From Macrotis lagotis (lineage: Eukaryota > Chordata > Mammalia > Peramelemorphia > Peramelidae), in NCBI RefSeq assembly GCF_037893015.1, contig NC_133658.1, forward strand, positions 259,759,856 through 259,823,855: a DNA stretch of 64,000 nucleotides, read 5' to 3'. Position 1 is the stretch's first letter. Each line of letters begins with the position of its first letter. The notes beneath the pieces are model-generated. The model was not told where the DNA came from. It saw only the letters and a list, made by a program, of their open reading frames with translations, and made no database searches. The translations under genes were made by a program, and so were the position numbers. Below, piece by piece: positions 55,345-64,000 of this stretch.

Positions 55345-57612
55345 GGCACGAAAAAAAGTATTATACTTGGAAAAAAGAAAAGGGGAGGAAGAATAGGATC
55401 ACATTACATGAAGAGGCACAAGGACCTATTAAATTACAGGGAAAGAAGGGAAGGGGTACAAATTGTTTGAATCTTATTCTCATAAGATTTGAATCAGAGA
55501 GAAAATAACATATACACTCAGTTGGGTTTAAAAATTTATCTTAGCCTACAGGGAATTAGGAGAGGAAATAAGAAAGGAGAAAAGGAAAAAAAGAAAGAAA
55601 AAGGAGAAAAGAAAGAAAAAAGGAAAAAGAAGGGCTGAGAGAAAGGAGGGCAGATTGAGGGATTTGGTGATTGGAAGCAAAACACTGGTGAGGAGGGTTA
55701 GGGTGAAAGAAGAAAGAAAAAGACAAATAGGAGGGGGGGAAATGTAATGGAGGGTAATAAAGAGTTAATAATCATAAGGGTGAATGTGAATGGGATGAAC
55801 TCTGCCTAGAAAAGCAAGTAGATAGCAAAATGTATAAAAACCAGAATCCTATAAGATGTTATTTATAAGAAACATTTGAAGCAGAGAGATACACACAGAA
55901 TGAAGGTAAAAGGCTGCTAACAGAATATATTATACTTCAAGTGAAGTAAAAAATCAAACAACATCAACAAAGAAGGGGTAGTAATCCTGATCTTACACAA
56001 AGCAAAATGAAAAAGAGATTCAGTTAGAAGAGTCAAGGAAGGAAATATGCTAAAAAGTACCATAGATAATGAAGTAATACTAATATTAAACATATATGCA
56101 CCAATTCTTAGTAGAGAAGCTAAATGAGTTACAGGAAGACATAGACAGCAAAGCTGTACTCATGCGGACTTCAACCTCCCTCTCTCTGAATGGGATAAAT
56201 TTAATCATAAAATAACCAGAAAGAAGATAAGGAGAAAACTGAATGGGGATACAAAGAAATCTATTTTTTTCTCAGTTGTTCATGGCACTTACACAAAAAT
56301 TCAACATGTATGAGGGCATTAAAAAAGCTCACAATCAAATGCAGAAAGGTAGAAATATTAAATGCATCCTTTTTAGATTATGATGTTATAAGGTTCTATT
56401 AATAAAGGGTCATGCAAAGATAGAATAAAAATTAATTGAAATTAAATAACCTAATTTTAATGAATGAATGAATCAAAAAACAAATAATAGAAATAAAATG
56501 AGACATTATTACCTATCATTACCTAGAGATGTAGCCAAAGCACTTATTAAGAGAAATTTTATCTCTAAATGCTTACATGAATAAAATGGAGAAAGAGGAG
56601 ATCAATGAACAGGGCATGGAACTAAAAAAGCTAGAAAGAGAAAAAAATTTCAAAACCCTAATTAAATATCAGATCAGAAATATGAAAAGAAAAGGAGATA
56701 TTAATAAAATTGAAAGTAAGAAAAGTATTGTACAAGTAAATAAAATGGAGTTGGTTTAATGAAAAACAATAGAATAAATAAATCTTTGGTTAATTTGATT
56801 AAAAAAGAGGAAAACCAAATTGCAATTATCAAAAATGAAAAAATTTTAATTCACCACCAATGAGGAAGAAATTAAAGTAATAATTTGCAGCTGTTTTACC
56901 CAATTGTGTGCCAATAAATCTGATATTTTAAGTGAAATGGATGAATATCTGCAAAAAATATAAATTTCTCAGAACCACATTTGAGAAAAAAAATATTGAA
57001 CAAACCATCAGTGAACTCTCCAAGAAAACATCTCCAAGGTCAGATAGATTCACAAATGAATTCTACCAAATATTTTAAAACAAGTAATTCCAATCCTATT
57101 TTAAAAAATAGACATATAAAGAGCTTTGCTAAATTCCTTTTATGACAACAATAGAACGCTGATCTCTAAACCAAGAAGAAACAAAAAAAGAGAAAGAAAA
57201 ATTATAGACCAACTTCCCAAAGATATTGAAACAAAATTTTTAAATAAAATATTAGCAAAGAGATTATAGCAAGTTATGACTAAGATAATACACAATGATC
57301 AGGCAGGATTTTTACCAGGCATTCAGGCATGGTTCAATATTAGGAAAACAATCAACCTAATTGACTATGTCAATAAAAAAACTAACAGAAGCCATATATA
57401 AGTATCTCTATAAATGCTGAAAATGTTTTTGACAAAATAAATCATCCAATTATATCAAAAATATTAGAGTATAGAAACAGAGTTTTCCTTAAAATGATAA
57501 GCAGTATCTATCTAACACTATCAGTAAGCATTATGTGTAATGAGGGTAAGGAAGAAGCATTCCCAATAAGATTGATGTGAAACTAGGATGCACATTATCA
57601 CCACTATTATTC
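55345..57612 (+). mobile_element. L1 (spacer and ORF2 N-terminal two thirds)
   Basis: G/A-rich spacer with 'aaagaaaaaggag' runs (55570-55640), then ORF2: VNGMN near 55785, the endonuclease GDFN zone near 56165 read as ADFNLPLS, the zone before the reverse transcriptase (56570-57060), and QAGFLPG near 57300. It stops at 57612, in the middle of the reverse transcriptase, where a different LINE type begins. Stops and frameshifts throughout. Confidence 0.85.
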
Positions 57613-57775
57613 AAAAAGAGTACAGCTACAATGGACTGGGAATGTTAGAATGCCAGAAGTATGCCTACCAAAAAAGACTGTTTTATGGAAAACTCACACA
57701 GGGCAAGCTCTCACAAGGAGATCAGAAGAAGCAATACTGGGACACCTTGAAGGTATCTGTTAAGACTTTTAGAAT
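57613..57775 (+). repeat. Fragment of an RTE-type LINE ORF
   Basis: A 162-bp piece whose translation (ECQKYAYQKRLFYGKL then LSQGDQKKQYWDTLKVSVK) resembles the C-terminal end of RTE-clade ORFs, where an RMPDxRLPKxLFYGEL-like block precedes GGQKKRYKDTLK. Sequences on both sides are L1. It was probably captured by an insertion or a recombination. Confidence 0.6.
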
Positions 57776-60700
57776 TTTGGTGAGGAGGAATAAGAGAAAA
57801 GGAAAGAGAAAAAAATATAAATGAAGAAAGATAGCATGGAAGGAAATACAAAATTAGTAATCTTAACTGTAAATGTGAATGGGATGAATTGTCCCATTAA
57901 ATGGAAGCAGATAGCAGAATGGATTAAAAACCAGAATCCTACAATATGTCGCTTACAAGAAACACATTTGAAGTAGAGATACACATAGGATAAAGGTAAA
58001 ATGATGGAGCATAATATATTATGCCTCAGTGAAGTAAAGAAATCTGGGGTTGCAATCCTAATCTCAAATAAAGTAAAAGCAAAAACCAATTTCATTAAAA
58101 GGGATAAGGAAGGAAGCTACATCATTTTAAAAGGCATCACTGGTAATGAAGCTATATCATTACTAAACATGTATGCATCTAGTGGTATAGCATCCAGATT
58201 CCTAGAGGAAAATCTGAGTGAAAAAGTCAACAAAATAGACAAAGTTGTACTTAATCTGATTTAAAAAAAAAAAGAATATAACCAAATTGCCAATATCAAA
58301 AATGAAAGTGTGAACTAACCTCCATTCAGGAGGAAATTAAAGAAATAATTCAGTTACTGTATGCCAATAAATTGGATAACTTGAGTGAAATGGATGAATA
58401 TTTACAAAAATGCAAACTGCCCAGATTAACAGGAGAAAAAAAAATACTTAAAAAAACCCTTTCTGAAAAAGAAATTGAAGAAACCATCAATAAATTCCCT
58501 AAGAAAAAGTTTCCTAGTTGAGATAGATTTAAAAGTGAATTCTACCAAACATTTAAAGAACAATTAATTCCTATTCTACATAGACTATCTAAAAAAATAG
58601 GAGAGGAAGGAATTCTGCCAAACTCCTTTTTTGATACAGACATGGTGCTGATATCTAATCCAGAAAGAACCAAACAGACAAAGAAAATTATAAACCAATC
58701 TCCCTAATGAATATGGAGGCAAAAAATCTTAAATAAAATTTTAGCAAAGAGACTACAGCAAGTCATTACTAGGATAATATACTATGAACAGGTAGGATTT
58801 ATACCAGGTAGGCAGGGATGGTTCAACATTAGGAAAACACTGAACATAATTAAACACATCAATAGTAGTACCAATAGAAATCATATGATTATCTCAGTAG
58901 ATGCTGAAAAAGCCATGAATAAAATACAACATCCATTCCTATTAAAAACACTAGAAAGTTTAGGAATAAATGGATTTTTCCTTAAAGTAATAAATAGTAT
59001 CTATCTAAAAACCATCAACAAATGTTATATGTAACAGGAATAAACTCAGAACATTTCCAATAAAATCCAGGGTGAAATAAGGATGCCCTTATCACCATTA
59101 CAATTTAATATAGTATTAGAAATGTTAGTATTAGCAATAAGAGAAGAAAAAGAAATTGAAGGAATCAGAATTGGCAATGAGAAAGCAAAACTTTCAGTTT
59201 TTGCAGATGATATGATGGTATACTTAGAGAACCCAATAAAATCATCTAAAATACTCCTTGAAACAATCAAAAAATTCATCAAAGAAACAAGATATAAAAT
59301 AAACCCACATAAATTATCAGCACTTCTATATATGAACAACAAAGCCCAAGAGCAAGAAATAGAAAAATAAATTCTATTTAAAATAACTATAAACAACATT
59401 AAATACTGGAGAATCTACTTCCCAGGACAAACTCAGAAATTGTATGAACACAATTATAAAGCACTTCTCACCCATATAAAATCAGATCTAAATAATTGGA
59501 AAAATATCAAATGCTCATGGTTAGGTCGAGCTCAGATAATAAAAATGACAATTCTACCCCAATTTAATTACTTATTCAATGCCTTCCTAATCAAGCTACC
59601 AAATAACTACTTTACCAACCTCGAAAAAGTAGCAACAAAATTCATCTGGAATAGCAAAAGGTCAAGAATAGCAAGGGAACTGATGGAAAAAAATGTAAAG
59701 AAAGGCAGCCTAGCTCTACCAGATCTAAAACTGTACTATTAAGCAGCAGTCATCAAAACTGCCTGGTACTGGTTAAGAAATAGAGTAATGGATCAGTAAA
59801 TTAGGGCAGGTTCTAAAGAAATCAGTGTAAATGACTATAGGAATCTATTGTTTGACAAACCCAAAGACATCAACTTCTAGGAAAAGAACTTATTATTTGA
59901 CAAAAATTGTTGGGAAAACTGAAAAAATAGTATGGGAAAAACTAGGCATAGACCCACATCTCACACCCTATACCAAAATAAAGTCACAATGGGTACAGGA
60001 TGTAGATATAAAGGGCAACAATATAGAAAAATTAATAGAACAAGAAATTATCTATCAGATCTAAGGAAATGGGATAAATTTGTAGCCAAACAAGAATAAG
60101 AGCACATTATATGTGAATGATTTTGACTATATTATGAATGATTTTGACTATATTAAATTTAAAAAGTTTTGCTAATAAAATCAATACTGCCAAAATTAGA
60201 TGGAAAGCAGAAAGCTGGGAAACAATCTTCATAACTAGGAGTTCTGATAAATGTCTCATTTCTAAAATATATAGAGAATTGGATCAAATTCATAAAGTCA
60301 CAAGTCATACCCCAATTGATAAATGGTCAAAGGATATGAACAGATAGTTATCAAATGAAGAAATTAAAGTTATATGTAATCATATAAAAAAGTTCCAAAT
60401 CACTATTGATTAAAGAAATTCAAATTAAAATAACAATGAGGCATCATCTCACACCTATCAGATTGGTCAAGATGAGAAAAAGTGAAAATCATCAATGTTG
60501 AAGAGATTATGGGTGGATTGAGACATTGATGCATTCATTGCTTGTGGAGTTATGAATGGATCAAACCTTTCTGGAGAGCAATATGGAACTCTGTCCAAAG
60601 AACAATAAAACTGTTCATACCCTTTGACCCAGAAATTCCAATTCTAAGTCTATATGCAGAAGAAATTATTAAAAAAGGGAAAAGTTCTACATGTTCCAAA

Positions 60701-61480
60701 ATATTCATAGCAGCTCATTTTGTAGTAGCAAAGAATTAGAAATTGAAAGAATACCAATCAACTGGAATGGTTAACCAAGTTATGATACATGAATATTATG
60801 GAATACTATTTTTTCTGTAAAAAACCATAAATGGTCAAACTCTAGAGAGGCATAGAATGACTTACGGGATCTGATGCTGAGGGAAGGGAGTAGATCCAAG
60901 AGAACAATGTACACATTAACAACAACATTATGAGATGAACAACTTTGATGGAAACAGCTCCTCTCAGCATTTCAGAGAGCTAGAACAACTGTATTACACT
61001 GGCTATGGACAATGTTATCCCCATCTAGAGGGGGAAAAAATGAAACAAAACACACAATAAAGCACACAATAAACAAAGCAAACCTTCAGAATCTGATAAA
61101 AACTTTATAAAAATTATCCCTTAAAGGGGTGGCTGGGTTGTGCAATGGATAGAGCACCGGCCCTGGAGTCAGGAGTACCTGGGTTCAAATCCGACTTCAG
61201 ACACTTAATAATTAATAATTAGCCTTGAGCAAGCCACTTAACCCTATTTGCCTTGCAAAAAAACCTAAAAAAAATTATCCCTTATGTCTCTCCCTTAAAC
61301 CTAATTCCTCATATTGAAAATTACTAATCTGGAAACATTTATCAAAATATTTATGTATGATGCTAACCTCACTGTTCATTACTGAGGCAAGGGAGGTGGG
61401 AAGGGAGAGTGGAGTAAATTTTGTAACTTAAAAATATACATGTGCATATCAATGAAAATAATTAAATTTATTTAAAAGAC
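57776..61480 (+). mobile_element. L1 (short endonuclease, nearly complete reverse transcriptase)
   Basis: Starts in the inter-ORF spacer. Endonuclease blocks are present (VNVNGMN near 57865; QETHLK near 57958, 'aagaaacacatttgaag'), but most of the rest is gone: sequence goes from the YASSGIASRF region (about 58190) to the pre-reverse-transcriptase zone (about 58225) within tens of bases. The reverse transcriptase keeps FADD (59200-59211). The C-terminal region continues to about 60760, then the 3' UTR and A-rich end near 61470. A SINE interrupts the 3' UTR. Stops remain but frames are longer than in other copies. Confidence 0.87.
61124..61270 (+). repeat. WSINE-like SINE in an L1 3' UTR, 14-bp target duplication
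   Basis: 'ggggtggctgggttgtgcaatgg' to 'gccttgcaaaaaaaccta'. Flanks 'aaaattatccctta' at 61110-61123 and 61271-61284. Confidence 0.95.
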
Positions 61481-61715
61481 CTTTAGAATTAATTTTACAA
61501 CATGGGAGACCCTGGTTCAGGACCTCCCAGCCTGGCCTGTCCTCATCAGAGAGGGTACTGCGCTCTATGAGTAAGGCAGAATTGAAGCAGTTCAAAGGAA
61601 ACATGACATACATAAGTTGAGAGTAAGCACCCCAGGTATTCACCTGGACTATTTGTGTGGTAGAATATTCCAAGCTTATATTGGTCTGTTTATTTTGGTC
61701 TTCTTGGATAAGGGA
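61481..61715. other. Unassigned segment between two L1 copies
   Basis: About 235 bp. 'gggagaccctggttcaggacctcccagcctggcctgtcctcatcagag' is more GC-rich than its surroundings and reads like a fragment of another repeat (possibly the 3' end of an RTE-type LINE, antisense), but I cannot name it. Confidence 0.35.
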
Positions 61716-63955
61716 ACCAGAAATGTTAGCTCTGGCAAAAAGAGAAAAAAAATGGAATTAGAATGACCAATGAGAAAACAAAACAATCATTCTTTGCAGA
61801 TAGTATGGTATACTTAGAGAATCCTAGAAAATCACTAAAAAGCTACTGAAAACACTTGATAACTTTAGCAGAAGTGCAGGATGTAAGATAAACCCACATA
61901 AATTATCAACATTTATAAATTACCAACAAAAACAAGTAATCCCCAAGAGATAGAAAAAGAAATTTCACTTAGAGTAACTGTATACGACATAAAACACTTT
62001 GGAGTCTACCTGCCAAAGTAACCTAGAATCTATATGAACACAATAACAAAACACTTTTTCACATAAATAAAGTCAGCTTTTAAACAATTGAAAAAAAGAT
62101 AAATTGTTCATGGGTAGGCCAAGTTAAAATAATAAAAATGATAATTCTATTTAAATTAAATTACTTATTCAATGCTAAATCAAACTACCAAAAATTATTC
62201 TATGGAGCTAGAAAAAATGATAAAAATCATCTAGATGAACAAAAGGTCAAGAAGGTCAAGGAAATTAATTACTTTTTAAAAATGGAAAAGAAAGGTGGCC
62301 TCATTGTACCAAATTTAAAGTTATATTATAAAGTGACAATCTTCAAAACAGTTTGGTTCTGGCTAAGAAATAGAGTGGTGGATTAGGTACAAAAGAAATA
62401 GTATAAATAAAGTAATCCACTGCTTGATAAATCCAACAACTCTAGCTTCTGGGATAAGGACTCACTATTTGACAAAAACTGTTGGAAAAATTGAAAAATT
62501 GTATGGTAGAAACTAGGTAAAGCAGCCCATATAAGGCAAAGGTCAAAATGGGCACATAATTTAGACAGAAAGGGTGTTAACAATTAGGAAAATAAGGAAT
62601 AGTTTATATGTCAGATCTATGGAGAGGAAAGGGGTTTATGACCAAAAAAAAAAAGATAATGAACATTATAAAATGCAAAATAGATAACTTTGATTGTAAT
62701 AACTTTTAAAAGCTTTTGCACAAATAAAACCAATGCTATCAAAATTAGAAACACTAAACTCTGGAAATCAAATTTTACAACTAGTGATAAAGGACTCATT
62801 TCAAAAATATGTAGAGAACTGAGTCAAATTACAAGAATATAAGTCATTCCCAATTGATAAATGGTCAAAGGATATGAACAGGCAGTTTTCAGATGAAGAA
62901 ATTAAAACTATCTAGTCATGAAAAAATTCTCTAAATCATTATTGATTAGAGAAATGTAAATTAAAATAACTCTGAAGTATCACCTCAAGCCTATCAGATT
63001 GGCTAAAATGACAAAGAAGGAAAACGATCAGTGTTGAAGGGGTTGTGGGAAAACTCAGACACTAATGCACTTTTTAAAAAAAAATTATTTGTTTAAGGCC
63101 ATGGGGTTAAGTGACTTGCCCAAAGTCACACAACTAGGCAATTATTAAGTGTCTGTGGTGGGATTTGAATTCAGGTCCTCCTGGTGCTCTATCTGCTGTG
63201 CCACCTAACTGCCTACCCTACTGTACTTTTGATGGAATTATGATCTGATCCAACCATTCAGGAGAACAATTAGGAGCTATGCCCAAAGAGCAATACAACT
63301 GTACATACCATTTAATCCAGCAATAGCACTTACAAGATCCATATTTCAAAGATATTAAAAAAAAGGGGAAAAGATTCTCATGGAATAAAGATATTTATAA
63401 CAGCTTTTTTAATGGCTAAGAATTCAAAAATGAAGGGATGCTCATCAATTGACTGAACAAATTATGGTATATGAATGTGATGGAAAATTACTGTTTTGTA
63501 GGAAATCATGAACAGGTAGATTTCAGAAAAACCTGGAAAGACTTACATGAACTTATGCTCAGCAAAGTGAGCAGTACCAGAAGAATTTTGTGTGCATTGA
63601 GAGCAAGATTGTGTGACAATCTATTATGATAGACATAGTTCCTCTCAACAGTTCAAAGATACAAAAAGACTTGTGATGGAGAATGTCATACTCATCCAGA
63701 GAGAGTAATATTGTGGTCCAAATGCAGACTGAAATATGCTGTTTTCACTTTTTTTTAAATTTGTTTTATGTTTTTTTCTTTGTCATTTTCCTTTTTTATG
63801 GGAATATGTCAAATATGATTGTATATGTATAACCTACGTCAGATTACACCTTATCATGGGGAAGAGGGAGGGGAAGAAAAATATGGAACTCAAAATCTCA
63901 CAAAAAAATTAATGCTGAAAACTATCTCTACGTGTAATTAGAAAAAAAAGAAAAA
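61716..63955 (+). mobile_element. 5'-truncated L1 (reverse transcriptase to 3' end)
   Basis: Starts in the reverse transcriptase ('gaaatgttagctctggc'). The FADD box near 61793 has lost its second Asp (FADSMVY). A C-terminal zone follows (KMEKKGGLIVPNLKLYYK at 62280-62330), an antisense SINE at 63072, and a 3' UTR to an A-rich end near 63955. Heavily broken. Confidence 0.85.
63072..63222 (-). repeat. WSINE-like SINE, antisense, in L1
   Basis: T/A-rich tail, 'aaggccatggggttaagtgac', 'gcccaaagtcacacaactagg', head complement 'ctgtgccacctaactgcc'. Flanks 'taatgcactttt' and 'tactgtactttt' look like a decayed target duplication. Confidence 0.87.
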
Positions 63956-63959
63956 AATT

Positions 63960-64000
63960 CATGACCTAATAGATTTACAAATGAATTCTACCAAACATTT
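63960..64000 (+). repeat. Start of another L1 ORF2 segment, cut by the window end
   Basis: 'gatttacaaatgaattctaccaaacattt' is the pre-reverse-transcriptase block (TNEFYQTF) also seen at 57050 and 58540. Confidence 0.75.

Noticed and set aside
57588-57824. 78-codon frame as an independent gene
   Set aside because: It joins L1, an RTE-like scrap and another L1 spacer; the frame is open only by chance.

Overview
This 64-kb window is mammalian nuclear DNA, almost certainly from a marsupial. It is AT-rich, has no working protein-coding gene, and is built mostly from transposable elements of several ages. The marsupial call rests on about 20 copies of short SINEs of the form 'ggcagctaggtggcgcagtggat...ttgcaaaaacctaaaa' (WSINE-like). 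It also rests on longer CORE-SINEs of MAR1 type, on L1/HAL1 families with the matching 5' and 3' sequences, and on old MIR and L2 copies. The species cannot be fixed from the sequence alone; an Australian marsupial such as a dasyurid is possible.

Layout. 1-6.4 kb: L2 3' ends, MAR1 and WSINE copies, an old antisense L1 tail carrying a TA/GATA microsatellite, and little else. 6.4-8.6 kb: a 5'-truncated sense L1 (ORF2 C-terminal half). 8.6-19.1 kb: the quietest part, holding scattered MIR/L2 relics, a non-autonomous Tigger1-like DNA transposon (13.31-14.10 kb) and about 0.8 kb of non-repetitive DNA at 12.1-12.9 kb. 19.1-31.3 kb: a layered nest. An antisense L1 tail was entered by an ORF1-only 'half-L1' (HAL1-like) element and by an RPLP0 processed pseudogene. 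The HAL1 was in turn entered by a rearranged second HAL1 and by a near full-length 6.6-kb L1, and those two each took a SINE. Target-site duplications support nearly every step.

31.3-36.8 kb: SINE pairs, an antisense L1 tail, old repeat and unassigned DNA. 36.8-41.4 kb: an antisense L1/HAL1 ORF1 region with two SINEs in one target site, then a sense L1 with internal deletions. 41.5-44.2 kb: MAR1, old repeat, and a non-repetitive block with homeodomain-like AT-rich motifs. 44.3-49.6 kb: stacked L1/HAL1 5' ends and a third HAL1. 49.6-54.3 kb: an antisense, broken ERV1/gammaretrovirus-like provirus (gag capsid/nucleocapsid, RNase H, integrase, env, one LTR) without protease and reverse transcriptase. 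54.3-64.0 kb: five more L1 segments, one fused to a scrap of an RTE-type ORF.

None of these elements looks able to move: the ORFs are broken by stops and frameshifts, and the longest L1 has lost its endonuclease GDFN motif. The interest lies in the recorded insertion order, the ORF1-only L1 lineage, several template-switch or inverted structures, and two possible conserved non-coding blocks. Family names are from recognition of sequence, not from a database search.
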